The notes below the pieces were generated by a model, which was given only the letters and a program-made list of their open reading frames with translations, was not told where the DNA came from and did not search any database. The position numbers and the translations under genes are program-made. From Alphaproteobacteria bacterium UBA6376 (GTDB taxonomy: Bacteria; Pseudomonadota; Alphaproteobacteria; Rs-D84), in the NCBI GenBank assembly GCA_002437665.1, contig DJQW01000001.1, forward strand, positions 1 to 64,000: 64,000 nucleotides of DNA. Direction: 5' to 3'. Shown here in pieces: positions 17,874-25,605 of this stretch; the stretch's first letter is position 1; each line of letters starts with the position of its first letter.

Positions 17874-19406
17874 TCAGAAACTTGCACGCAGTGATATCAC
17901 CGCTTGGTACGATGTGCCCTGCGGATTATTTATCACACCAATTTGAACGTCACCACCCGCGGCATCTGCCACAGACCAGACGGACATACGCGCCATTGCG
18001 GCAACACCACCATCGGTATCCGCACGTACCTGCGTGCCATATTCATATTTCAAATGCGTGTCCCCTGCCCCTGTGGAAATATTTAATCCGACATATTCAC
18101 GGGTATCGGTGTCACGTTGTTCCGCAACCGATGCACGTGACATTGTTATTCCCGCGATTGGCGCAAATACGAATTTATCACCCGCATTCATACGCGCGCC
18201 CAAACTGAACCCGCCATAGTAATTTGTGCCATCTGGCGCGGTATCAATTTTACCATTACCGGCATACACAAAATCCGTATCAAACTTTGCAACCGTCGCA
18301 CCCATATGCATCATACCGAACAGTTCGCCATTATCATAATACGTATGCAGTGTCGCACCATATAACCGTGCAGCAAAATCATTTATATCATCACTGGCAT
18401 CAGCGCGCCCAACATAGCCATCAATTTTTGCACCAAACGAATCGGTAAATTTCACACCAACCGCACCACCAATCGTTTCGATTGTAAAGTCATCATTATA
18501 AACAATCGTACCCGCTGTCGATAGACCTGAGCGCGGCATAGCGGGATTTTGACCCAAATCGATAAAATCAGAAATTGCCCGCACAGGTCGCATTAAATTT
18601 ATCGGATTTATGCGTACCGAACGCGACATAACATCACGCAATTCACGCATATTATTCGCACCGTCCAATGCGCGCACCAATTTATCATTTGGTCTGGTAT
18701 ATCGGACAGAATTTATAAACGTACCCGTGTCATCTTTTAATATCTTTGCATAATCTGTTTCGCGAACTATATCGGCATAGATTGCATCATCACGCGCATA
18801 CGTCCGCACCACCATCAGCGGATTAGACAAATTTGCAATCACCGACACCCGACCCGTATCACCAATATCGCGCAACAATGGCGTACCCGCCAACCGCGTA
18901 ATGTCCGTAATATACAAATCAACATTTCCGCGAACGGTCGCCACGACCGGTGCAGCCACATCAAACCAGATTGATGAATCTTCCAGAATAATATTTTCGT
19001 GGCGGATTCCCAAAATCCCCGACATAGACAGCATATTTGCATTACGCACCAATACATCGGGCGTGACATTGGACGCGATACTGTTTATATCTGCCTGCGC
19101 GCTCACCAGTTGCACAACCGACGCCGCGTCATCAAAATTCACGTTCATCTGGCCACGATTGCGAATGAATAATTCACAACCCGAACACACATTCATATTA
19201 CCAACCAGCGACCCATCGTTTTCCAGAATAATAGACGCATTTGTAAATATATTATCAACACGCACACTTGCGCCACGGCGAATTTCCACATTTTCATTCC
19301 ACGTCATACGCGATGCAATTACATCACGTGAAAAACTGACCGCGCCGGCATTTGCCGCGTACAGCACAGAAATTATTACAAAAGGAAATATTCCCGCACA
19401 TCGCAT
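17874..19406 (-). CDS. Autotransporter-like outer-membrane protein
   Basis: The 510-aa product has a signal peptide, a short passenger (about 25-260) of repeated beta-strand character with Asn/Asp/Ile-rich turns, and a C-terminal beta-barrel (about 290-510) ending SLRASF, with the terminal Phe typical of outer-membrane barrels. A Cys pair (NVCSGCELF) sits in the passenger. This is the classical or AIDA-like autotransporter layout, but the passenger is unusually short. Function is unknown; surface exposure is the likely role. Confidence 0.75.
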   Translation of the reverse strand: MRCAGIFPFVIISVLYAANAGAVSFSRDVIASRMTWNENVEIRRGASVRVDNIFTNASIILENDGSLVGNMNVCSGCELFIRNRGQMNVNFDDAASVVQLVSAQADINSIASNVTPDVLVRNANMLSMSGILGIRHENIILEDSSIWFDVAAPVVATVRGNVDLYITDITRLAGTPLLRDIGDTGRVSVIANLSNPLMVVRTYARDDAIYADIVRETDYAKILKDDTGTFINSVRYTRPNDKLVRALDGANNMRELRDVMSRSVRINPINLMRPVRAISDFIDLGQNPAMPRSGLSTAGTIVYNDDFTIETIGGAVGVKFTDSFGAKIDGYVGRADASDDINDFAARLYGATLHTYYDNGELFGMMHMGATVAKFDTDFVYAGNGKIDTAPDGTNYYGGFSLGARMNAGDKFVFAPIAGITMSRASVAEQRDTDTREYVGLNISTGAGDTHLKYEYGTQVRADTDGGVAAMARMSVWSVADAAGGDVQIGVINNPQGTSYQAVISLRASF

Positions 19407-19446
19407 GCGCCCAGATTAGCACACAAGAAATATTTCTTAAAGTAAT

Positions 19447-19474
19447 AAAACGCCCCCATGTGGGGGGGCGTTTG
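19447..19474 (-). terminator. Terminator of the SodC-like lipoprotein gene
   Basis: AACGCCCCC pairs with GGGGGCGTT around a short loop (19449-19472), with A and T flanks. It lies between the lipoprotein stop (19496) and the start of the autotransporter-like gene (19406). Confidence 0.75.
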
Positions 19475-19495
19475 TGTCGAAACCGAAAATCAAAA

Positions 19496-20029
19496 TTACC
19501 ATGCTTGACCGATTGTACCCCATGCGGCTTTGTAACCACCGTCACGTTCCAGATACAATTTTGCATTGTTCAGTTGCTGTGCGGTCAGGCCGCGAATCAT
19601 GAACGATTCTTGCAATCTGCCAGCATTGGCGATTTTCAGCGTTGGCAATGTCATTGGCATTGCAGAATTGCTGCAACACATGCCACTGTTGCATGGCTTG
19701 CACTGGTGCACACGCATTGTATAAACTTTGCCTGGGCGCAGGTCTTTCAAATCAACTTCCATTTTCAGGCCGGCATCTGTTTCGGCAAATTTAATTGTGC
19801 CCATTTCCGATTCGCCACCGCGGCTGCTGTGGGTGTACATTTTTGCACCAACGCGGTTCACATCGGCTTCTTCGTATGTCTGATAGAACATAACGGCCTC
19901 TACCTGCTGTTTTGGTGCGGGCGCACGATGATGTTTCTTTGGGCCACACATTGTGCTGCACCCCGCCAGCAATACCGTCAAACCGATAATTGATGACAAT
20001 GTTAAAAATTTTCCTGACATAGTTTTCAT
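19496..20029 (-). CDS. Lipoprotein with a degenerate SodC-like domain
   Basis: The 177-aa product has a lipobox (LLAGC, Cys24). The region from about residue 75 resembles the periplasmic Cu,Zn superoxide dismutase fold: MGTIKFAETDAGLKMEVDLKDLRPGK matches the family's strand-loop pattern. The copper-binding HVHE element is replaced by MRVHQCKPC, and the region after it is Cys-rich (CNSGMCCSN) instead of carrying metal-site His. It is thus unlikely to be an active dismutase; a structural or metal-sensing role is possible. The assignment is inferred from pattern only. Confidence 0.6.
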   Translation of the reverse strand: MKTMSGKFLTLSSIIGLTVLLAGCSTMCGPKKHHRAPAPKQQVEAVMFYQTYEEADVNRVGAKMYTHSSRGGESEMGTIKFAETDAGLKMEVDLKDLRPGKVYTMRVHQCKPCNSGMCCSNSAMPMTLPTLKIANAGRLQESFMIRGLTAQQLNNAKLYLERDGGYKAAWGTIGQAW

Positions 20030-20122
20030 ATAAGAACTCCTTTCGTTCCTTAGTGGGTTATACGAAAGATATTTTATATCATTTATGACATTTTTTCGTC
20101 AGGTTTGAATCCCTAGGAATTA

Positions 20123-20144
20123 CCGGATTTCATGCACATAGCGC
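20123..20144. repeat. 22-bp repeat, copy A
   Basis: CCGGATTTCATG followed by CACATAGCGC. An identical 22-bp copy in the same orientation lies at 20768-20789, and two diverged copies lie in reverse orientation near 11.3 and 12.4 kb. It lies between the lipoprotein gene and the membrane protein gene, in a gap of about 120 bp. Confidence 0.7.
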
Positions 20145-20148
20145 GTTT

Positions 20149-20586
20149 TTACACTATGCGTTTTATGCACAACAATGCCCGCACTGCAAACGGCATCGCC
20201 AATACATTTTGTAATAAAAATGCGGCGACATAATTACGCGGAAATGCAATCAAATATTGCAGTAAATTTATCACATGCCCCGTTTCAATAATCGGCGCAA
20301 CAAACGTCATTGTTCCCGCCATACACGCCGTCATCATAAATGGAATATACCGCATCAAACCGAATCGAATTGCCACCCGCTGCACCAATGGCACAACAAT
20401 AAAGAAATTCAGTGCGACCGCAAACGCATATATCGGCAAAAAACCACCACAGAATGTCGCCACACTCAGCGCGCCATGAATCCACAGATTCAATGTCATC
20501 ATACCAATGACCATAATAAAACTGTTTGCCAAACAAAATATAACCGATTCGATTTTTGTTTCCGGTTTGATGCGAACATTACTCAT
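20149..20586 (-). CDS. Small membrane protein, DUF2798-like
   Basis: The 145-aa product has four hydrophobic segments arranged as two repeats of about 65 residues, each a helix pair ending near a Pro (FFIVVPLV; similar spacing in the second half). This resembles the DUF2798 family, with unknown function. The frame is open as GTG to 20640, but that would run through a strong hairpin and T tract, so I start at the ATG at 20586 with a GGGG ribosome-binding site. Expression is likely controlled by the leader hairpin upstream. Confidence 0.7.
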   Translation of the reverse strand: MSNVRIKPETKIESVIFCLANSFIMVIGMMTLNLWIHGALSVATFCGGFLPIYAFAVALNFFIVVPLVQRVAIRFGLMRYIPFMMTACMAGTMTFVAPIIETGHVINLLQYLIAFPRNYVAAFLLQNVLAMPFAVRALLCIKRIV

Positions 20587-20599
20587 TTTTTTACCCCAT

Positions 20600-20642
20600 A
20601 AAAAACAGTGCCTGCAACTGGACTTATGTGTTACAGGCACTG
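20600..20642 (-). terminator. Leader terminator/attenuator hairpin
   Basis: On the minus strand a 13-bp stem (20630-20642 with 20606-20618, one G-U pair) with an 11-nt loop is followed by six T. It lies only 14-20 nt before the ATG at 20586 and about 30 nt after the predicted transcription start, so it should stop most transcripts before the gene. Confidence 0.7.
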
Positions 20643-20677
20643 CGCGTTGTTATTGTTTCTTGAAATTTGTGCTGGGC

Positions 20678-20706
20678 ATTATAAATACAATTTTGCCCGC
20701 GGTCAA
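20678..20706 (-). promoter_or_regulatory. Promoter of the attenuated membrane gene
   Basis: On the minus strand TTGACC (20701-20706), 17 nt, TATAAT (20678-20683). A GGGCA/TGCCC inverted repeat flanks the -10 and could be an operator. Confidence 0.75.
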
Positions 20707-20767
20707 GTTTTTCAGAATTTCACCATTAAAAAAACAACAACTTCCACAGGACACAAATCATAAAACG

Positions 20768-20789
20768 CCGGATTTCATGCACATAGCGC
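20768..20789. repeat. 22-bp repeat, copy B
   Basis: Identical to the copy at 20123-20144 over 22 bp, same orientation, directly beside the terminator of the downstream beta-barrel gene. Confidence 0.7.
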
Positions 20790-20791
20790 AT

Positions 20792-20818
20792 AAAAACACC
20801 CGCAATAATGCGGGTGTT
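20792..20818 (-). terminator. Terminator of the beta-barrel gene
   Basis: ACACCCGC (20796-20803) pairs with GCGGGTGT (20810-20817), followed on the minus strand by a T run. Confidence 0.85.
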
Positions 20819-20840
20819 CAAGCACGCTAAATATTTAGCA

Positions 20841-21449
20841 TCAGAACATAAATCTGATACCAACATCGCCACCAAAGTTATGCAGGCCGGAATTGACGTC
20901 TGCGTATGTGTAACGCGCCGCCAAATCAACCGCAAAGTATTCCATTTCGAATGTCATACCCAATGTTCCCATTGCGGCGACACTGCCACGATCTTGGTGA
21001 TGATCGCGGACGGCAGGAACTTTACGTGTAACTTCGGAAAATGCCGCGCCGACACCCAGACCAAAGAATGGACGAACGGTGTGATAACCGCCAAATTCCC
21101 AATAGGTATTCATCAACAAGGTCTGCAACTTTGCATCAACATCAACTTTCTTGGTTGTGCCGAATGTATCGTTGTCTTTTACCTTGCTGAACAAAGACCA
21201 TTCAATTTCGCTGCGGACGGTGTCGCAAATTGCCAAACCTAATGCCGCACGACCTTGCCATTCCATATCACCAATGGATTCTTTGTGGCCATTGTAACTG
21301 TAATTCAGGTTGGTATAGCCCAAACCACCGCGCAACGCGATGTATGGATCCAGACCAAACATCTGCCAATCACTGCCACTCTTTTGTGTGCCAGCGAACG
21401 CTGGGCACGCCATCAGTACGGCCAGTGTTGAAATAACTATTTTTTTCAT
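20841..21449 (-). CDS. Outer-membrane beta-barrel protein
   Basis: The 202-aa product has a signal peptide (MKKIVISTLAVLMACPAFA) and alternating beta strands forming a small porin-like barrel, ending GIRFMF. An ALRGGLGYTNLNYSY strand early and FFGLGVGAAF later match the Omp25/OmpW-like group of surface barrels. An AAAAGGAGC ribosome-binding site precedes the ATG. No specific function can be read. Confidence 0.8.
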   Translation of the reverse strand: MKKIVISTLAVLMACPAFAGTQKSGSDWQMFGLDPYIALRGGLGYTNLNYSYNGHKESIGDMEWQGRAALGLAICDTVRSEIEWSLFSKVKDNDTFGTTKKVDVDAKLQTLLMNTYWEFGGYHTVRPFFGLGVGAAFSEVTRKVPAVRDHHQDRGSVAAMGTLGMTFEMEYFAVDLAARYTYADVNSGLHNFGGDVGIRFMF

Positions 21450-21568
21450 TTTTGCTCCTTTTAGGTTTTTATGGTTATAAAAACAGTTTCATGTCAACAC
21501 TGTGATTCTATCAGAGCAAATATCATCTTTGCATAGGTATGGATTCCACGGCTCGCACCCAGTAACAT

Positions 21569-22288
21569 CTACTTTTTTTGTAATACTATTTTTATAAAGT
21601 TAAAATATTTACCCGCACCCGCATTCATAGACAACCTGTCATGAACCGCATATTCGTTATCTTGCTGTAACCAATCCGCCCACACGTTTTCATTACTTTC
21701 CATTTCTGATATTTCTATCAAGCGCGCACCGTGCGATGCCGAAACAATTTTGCGCCAATAATCAATATCGCGCATATATGCCAGTTGTTCTGGTGTCCAC
21801 GACAATAACATTTCCGCTGGATAATTACCATCTGGGAAATCATGCTTTAACCCTGGGATTGCAATATAAATGTACCCGCCCGATTTTACATACGGTAATA
21901 ATTTATCGTCCAGATACGCACTGTCGCGCCCAAAATAGTTATACGAATCAACCGACACCACCGCATCGAAAAATTCACGTTCAAACGGCAGATTCGTCGC
22001 ATCTGCGCGCACGGCGGTAATTTGATTTTCATTCAATCCCTGTGATGCAAAAAACGCTTGGTTTTCTGCTGGCTCACTCCACAAATCCGCCGCATATACA
22101 TGAAAACCGTATTCACGCGCAATAAATAAACTGGTCACCCCCATACCGCTGCCCAAATCACAGACACGCGAATGCGGTGCAATCAAATTCCCGTCTAATA
22201 ATTCTTCGGTCAGTTTAATAGGATTCGGCCCCATAATTTTACTGACGATTTCCGGCGTATTATAGCGTTGGCTTTTAATGTATTTCAT
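21569..22288 (-). CDS. SAM-dependent methyltransferase
   Basis: Class I methyltransferase fold. The 239-aa product has motif I VCDLGSGMGVTSLFIA (about 42-57), an acidic residue after the second strand (VYAADLW), ADATNLPF, and motif IV DAVVSVDSYNYFG. The substrate is unknown. Its start overlaps the end of the TetR-family gene by 14 bp, so the two form an operon, and TetR probably controls it. Confidence 0.88.
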   Translation of the reverse strand: MKYIKSQRYNTPEIVSKIMGPNPIKLTEELLDGNLIAPHSRVCDLGSGMGVTSLFIAREYGFHVYAADLWSEPAENQAFFASQGLNENQITAVRADATNLPFEREFFDAVVSVDSYNYFGRDSAYLDDKLLPYVKSGGYIYIAIPGLKHDFPDGNYPAEMLLSWTPEQLAYMRDIDYWRKIVSASHGARLIEISEMESNENVWADWLQQDNEYAVHDRLSMNAGAGKYFNFIKIVLQKK

Positions 22289-22865
22289 TTTGTACCCCTT
22301 GTATAAAGTTATCTATCTGCGTATGAATTTGGGCCGCAACGGCGGATTTACCATTTGCATTGTCATACAGGTCGTACCCCATACGCATAATTCCGAAAAA
22401 TGCCGCCGCACGCCCCCATGCAGCGTCCGCATCACCCATTACGGCGGTAAAGATTCCCGCCATGTATTCAACCGGCCCCGCGCCAAAATATTGATGATAT
22501 ATGCGACGCATACGTGGCGATTTATATTGTTCAACCGTCATCATATGACGAAACGCAACCGCAAATTTGTCCCGCGTCCAAAAATCGAACATGGCATGTG
22601 AAAATTCTGACACGGCGGCCAATGTTGCCACGCCACCCGATGCCGTATCAGGCATCGCAAACCGCGCAGTAAATTCCGCATCACGCGTTGCCATATAATC
22701 AATAATAGAATCAAAAATATCTTGTTTGTTTTTGAAGTGTTTGTATATGGAACTTTTAACCATACCCAGATTATCTGTAATCTGTTCCAACGACACTGCA
22801 TCAAATCCATGCGTCGCAAACATCTGCAACGCTGCCAACAAAATATCACTGCGTGAATTTTTCAT
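22275..22865 (-). CDS. TetR-family transcriptional repressor
   Basis: The 196-aa product has an N-terminal TetR helix-turn-helix (about 8-55): ILLAALQMFATHGFDAVSLEQITDNLGMVKSSIYKHFKNKQDIF. A helical ligand-binding domain follows. A perfect palindrome (GTGAACA, 2 bp, TGTTCAC) lies between its promoter and start codon, which points to autoregulation of itself and the overlapping methyltransferase. Confidence 0.92.
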   Translation of the reverse strand: MKNSRSDILLAALQMFATHGFDAVSLEQITDNLGMVKSSIYKHFKNKQDIFDSIIDYMATRDAEFTARFAMPDTASGGVATLAAVSEFSHAMFDFWTRDKFAVAFRHMMTVEQYKSPRMRRIYHQYFGAGPVEYMAGIFTAVMGDADAAWGRAAAFFGIMRMGYDLYDNANGKSAVAAQIHTQIDNFIQGVQNEIH

Positions 22866-22879
22866 ATTTTATTCTCTTG

Positions 22880-22895
22880 GTGAACAACTGTTCAC
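22880..22895. promoter_or_regulatory. TetR operator palindrome
   Basis: GTGAACA-AC-TGTTCAC is a perfect 7+2+7 inverted repeat placed at the expected transcription start, between the -10 and the regulator's ATG. This is the usual position and shape for a TetR-family operator. Confidence 0.75.
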
Positions 22896-22896
22896 T

Positions 22897-22925
22897 TTTT
22901 TATCAGAATAAAATCATATTGTCAA
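22897..22925 (-). promoter_or_regulatory. Promoter of the TetR-methyltransferase operon
   Basis: On the minus strand TTGACA (22920-22925), 17 nt, TAAAAA (22897-22902). The operator begins just downstream. Confidence 0.65.
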
Positions 22926-22935
22926 TAAAAACGTA

Positions 22936-23217
22936 TTATGAAATTTTTGTGCCTAACTTTATTTCCCACACGCGTGGCAAATTCAAATCATTTTTCGCGG
23001 TCGTCTGAAAAACATCATCAATCACAAATTCCATGGTGCGCGCCGTATAGCCACGATGAAACACCACACTGTACCGCGCGCCCGAACCGATATCGTACGC
23101 AACGCGCCCTAACCTGTCATTCCAATATGGCTTGCACTCGCGATACTCGGATGTTTTCTCGCCCTGTGCAATCTTGTCGTACCACCGCCCCGCCAAAACC
23201 AAATGTAATTTCTTCAT
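22936..23217 (-). CDS. ASCH-domain protein
   Basis: The 93-aa product matches the ASCH (PUA-like) fold: LVLAGRWYDKIAQGEKTSEYRECKPYW is the conserved N-terminal signature with Lys, Glu-Arg and Trp. These small domains bind RNA or modified nucleosides; the target is unknown. An extended -10 element (TGATATAAT) ends 6 nt from the ATG, so the mRNA may start at the initiation codon. It ends just upstream of the TetR promoter. Confidence 0.8.
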   Translation of the reverse strand: MKKLHLVLAGRWYDKIAQGEKTSEYRECKPYWNDRLGRVAYDIGSGARYSVVFHRGYTARTMEFVIDDVFQTTAKNDLNLPRVWEIKLGTKIS

Positions 23218-23223
23218 GCAAGT

Positions 23224-23232
23224 ATTATATCA
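23224..23232 (-). promoter_or_regulatory. Extended -10 promoter of the ASCH gene
   Basis: TGATATAAT on the minus strand. Only 6 nt separate the -10 from the ATG at 23217, which predicts a leaderless transcript. Confidence 0.6.
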
Positions 23233-23282
23233 GATAACCCAAAAACCACAAAACGCGAACAATGAAACATAACCACTCATCC

Positions 23283-23306
23283 CCCATGCGCGAAAGAAAT
23301 AAAAAA
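23283..23306. repeat. Direct repeat flanking the orphan gene, copy 1
   Basis: CCCATGCGC then AGAAATAAAAAA with three bases between. It matches 24048-24071 at 22 of 24 positions in the same orientation. The pair flanks an AT-richer 740-bp segment with one orphan gene beside tRNA-Lys. Confidence 0.5.
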
Positions 23307-23322
23307 CGCCGACAAGCGGCGA
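23301..23322 (-). terminator. Terminator downstream of the orphan gene
   Basis: CGCCG/CGGCG stem with a 5-nt loop, followed on the minus strand by six T. Confidence 0.6.
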
Positions 23323-23333
23323 GTATTTCGTTC

Positions 23334-23406
23334 GGCATGTTCTACATGCCTGTACGCAAATTTGTAGTTATTCAGATGCGCTACGCTAGTATTCATATAC
23401 AAATTT
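23334..23406 (-). other. Structured 3' region of the orphan gene
   Basis: Two hairpins can form: GGCATGT/ACATGCC (23334-23350, loop of 3) and AAATTTGTA (23358-23366) with TACAAATTT (23398-23406), enclosing GCG-CTA-CGC. They lie between the orphan gene stop and its terminator. They could be a 3'-UTR structure or a small RNA. Confidence 0.4.
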
Positions 23407-23422
23407 CTCTGGCATAAATGCA

Positions 23423-23833
23423 TTATCTTATCTGTTGAAACCATTGATCATCAAAACAGTTGGTAGCCCGAGTATCGATTTCCACTCGCTGATTCGCGGA
23501 AAACCGGTGACACACCTCTAATATACTAAGAAACCGCTTTTGAGATGCAGGATCTTCAATATAAATTTCTGACTGTTCTGCTACCCCAGCCCCCCCTTTC
23601 ATATGGGTTATATATTTGATCCCCACTGCGTCTAATATATTACGAATGCCAGCACCAGCAGCATACCCAGTATAAACAAACCCAGGAACTTTTTTGCCTT
23701 TTGGTGTAATTAAATCGGTAGCCGAACAATAATATTCCCCATCCAGCTTTTCATTCAATCGATTAAAAGCACGAATAAAGTCCCCATAAGTTATTTTTTT
23801 ATTAGCTCTCTGAAATTGTTCCTGTTTATTCAT
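23423..23833 (-). CDS. Orphan hypothetical protein
   Basis: I do not recognise this 136-aa protein. It looks soluble, with a helical N-terminus (YGDFIRAFNRLNEKL) and a Gly-rich middle (VYTGYAAGAGIRNIL, MKGGAGVAEQ). Its base composition is AT-richer than its neighbours, with more ATA and TTA codons. It is flanked by 24-bp near-identical direct repeats next to tRNA-Lys, so it may have been acquired. An AAGGAGC ribosome-binding site precedes the ATG. Confidence 0.65.
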   Translation of the reverse strand: MNKQEQFQRANKKITYGDFIRAFNRLNEKLDGEYYCSATDLITPKGKKVPGFVYTGYAAGAGIRNILDAVGIKYITHMKGGAGVAEQSEIYIEDPASQKRFLSILEVCHRFSANQRVEIDTRATNCFDDQWFQQIR

Positions 23834-24047
23834 TACAAAAGCTCCTTTATTTCAAGGGTTCTACCCAACGAGTAACATTATATCATAAAACAACGAAAAA
23901 TTTGTCAGAAATAGCTAAACAACAAATTGACTAAAAGCACAACGTCCCGAAAACTCAGATAATTTGACACATGGAGTAATAAGCGTGTACGACGGCTACC
24001 ACCGCCTGCCTTTTTGCTACGGGGCGTCCTTTTTTCGGGTTCTTCGT

Positions 24048-24071
24048 CCCATGCGCAACAGAAATAAAAAA
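24048..24071. repeat. Direct repeat flanking the orphan gene, copy 2
   Basis: Partner of 23283-23306 (22 of 24 identical). It overlaps the distal end of the tRNA-Lys terminator. The stretch 23834-24047 between it and the orphan gene has no recognisable gene. Confidence 0.5.
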
Positions 24072-24090
24072 AACCACCTGATGGTGGTTT
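24069..24090 (-). terminator. Terminator of tRNA-Lys
   Basis: AAACCACC/GGTGGTTT stem with a TGAT loop, followed on the minus strand by a long T run, 10 nt past the tRNA 3' end. Confidence 0.85.
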
Positions 24091-24099
24091 CCTTGTTTG

Positions 24100-24175
24100 T
24101 GGTGGACGCGCAGGGACTCGAACCCTGGACCCACTGATTAAGAGTCAGTTGCTCTACCAACTGAGCTACGCATCC
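24100..24175 (-). tRNA. tRNA-Lys (CTT)
   Basis: A 76-nt cloverleaf on the minus strand: acceptor GGATGCG/CGCGTCC (one G-U), D arm AGTTGGTA, anticodon stem ACTGA/TCAGT with loop CTCTTAA (anticodon CTT), T loop TTCGAGT, encoded CCA. Confidence 0.97.
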
Positions 24176-24195
24176 AGAACTGCTAAACTGTGGCA

Positions 24196-24223
24196 ATTAT
24201 ATATCTTTTCGTCCAATTTGCAA
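24196..24223 (-). promoter_or_regulatory. tRNA-Lys promoter
   Basis: On the minus strand TTGCAA (24218-24223), 16 nt, TATAAT (24196-24201), about 20 nt upstream of the mature tRNA. Confidence 0.75.
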
Positions 24224-24230
24224 GTATTTA

Positions 24231-25559
24231 TTATTGGCGCAAATACGACGATGGATTATACGCCTTTGTTCCCTTGCGGATTTCAAAGTGTAATTGCGGC
24301 TGGTCAACCTTGCCCGTTGCGCCAACCGTCCCGATTTTCTGGCCAACCGACACGCGCGCGCCGCGGCGCACCGACATAGAATCCATATGCGCATAGACCG
24401 TCATCCACCCGCCAGAATGCTGTATAATGACCAGATTGCCCATACCCTTGACCTCGTTCCCTGCATATGCAACAACGCCGTTTTCTGCCGCCTTGACCGC
24501 CGTGCCACGTGATGCACCAATATTTATACCATCGTTAAATAATCCGCCCGATTTCGCGCCATAGTGCGACAGAATTTTGCCCCGCACCGGCCACGAGAAT
24601 TTTGACGATGACCGCGCCGCAATCGACGGTAATTTCTTGTTCGGGTCTGACGAAATTTTTTGCTGCGCGTGTTTTACCGGTTGCGTTTTTGCATTTGCCT
24701 GTGACGCATTCTTTGCCCCACTCTTTGTCGTGGTGGACGGGTTCGCTTTGGTTGCGGCAACGGTCGGCGTTGCAACCTTTGGTGCGACACCAACCTTTGG
24801 CGCGGTGGGTGGCGTACCATATTTTGATTGTGCGGTCGTTGCAACCGGTGCAGTTTTTGCGGCTGGTGTCGTGGCGGCCGCACGCACAGGCGCGGATGCC
24901 AAATCAGGCACTTTCAACTTTTGCCCCACCGACAGCGCAAACGGCGCAGAAATATTATTCATAACCGCCAAATCATTCACAGGTACGGAATATTTACGCG
25001 ACAACGAATACAACGTATCACCCACCGCAACCGTAATTTCGCGCAACTTTACGCGTGTGGTTGTATTGGGCTGTGCGGCGGCATTTTCTGTCGCTGGTGC
25101 GACCGCCGCCGCGTTTGCAACATCCGGCGCATGATATTCCGGCACATTCAGGTAATCGTCCGTTGCAATTTCAACATTGGACACGTCCGCGCCCGCCACA
25201 TCATCTGGCGCGGGCGTGGCGGTATTGTCCGCAATCACCGGTTCGCCGTACAACGCGGCCGCCGACACGTCATCCGCCCCAGCCTGTGGTGGAACAATAT
25301 AGTCATCAACCGACGCATACATAACATAGTCATCCGCACCAACCGAACCATAGAGTTCTGGCGATGCATACACGCCATAGTCCGATGCCGCCGAGTTATA
25401 AATTTCCGGCTGTGTATTTGGGTCGGCCAGCAATGCCGGATACCGCGCGGTAATAAATTCCCCCACCGTATCAGGCAGCGACACAATTTTTGGCTGCAAA
25501 TCGCACCCCATAATCATGGGCACAATCGCGCACAAAAAAATCAACAGAGTTTTTCTCAC
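24231..25559 (-). CDS. NlpD-like LysM/M23 lipoprotein
   Basis: The 442-aa envelope protein has a lipobox (IMGC, Cys19), a long Ala/Asp/Pro-rich stretch, a LysM peptidoglycan-binding domain (about 172-216, ITVAVGDTLYSLSRKYSVPVNDL) and a C-terminal M23/LytM domain (about 320-442). The first metal-binding motif reads NDGINIG instead of HxGxDxG, and the last HxH reads QLH. The zinc site is therefore lost, as in NlpD and EnvC. It probably activates cell-wall amidases during division instead of cutting itself. It follows tatC in the long minus-strand run. Confidence 0.87.
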   Translation of the reverse strand: MRKTLLIFLCAIVPMIMGCDLQPKIVSLPDTVGEFITARYPALLADPNTQPEIYNSAASDYGVYASPELYGSVGADDYVMYASVDDYIVPPQAGADDVSAAALYGEPVIADNTATPAPDDVAGADVSNVEIATDDYLNVPEYHAPDVANAAAVAPATENAAAQPNTTTRVKLREITVAVGDTLYSLSRKYSVPVNDLAVMNNISAPFALSVGQKLKVPDLASAPVRAAATTPAAKTAPVATTAQSKYGTPPTAPKVGVAPKVATPTVAATKANPSTTTKSGAKNASQANAKTQPVKHAQQKISSDPNKKLPSIAARSSSKFSWPVRGKILSHYGAKSGGLFNDGINIGASRGTAVKAAENGVVAYAGNEVKGMGNLVIIQHSGGWMTVYAHMDSMSVRRGARVSVGQKIGTVGATGKVDQPQLHFEIRKGTKAYNPSSYLRQ

Positions 25560-25605
25560 ACGAAAATTATATCACAAAACAATGAATAAAGGAAAACAAA
25601 CTTCA

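Noticed and set aside
23834..24047. Possible gene or mobile-element end in the gap beside tRNA-Lys
   Set aside because: The only long frame runs into the antisense of the tRNA (a known type of spurious ORF), and no terminal inverted repeat or transposase remnant is seen.
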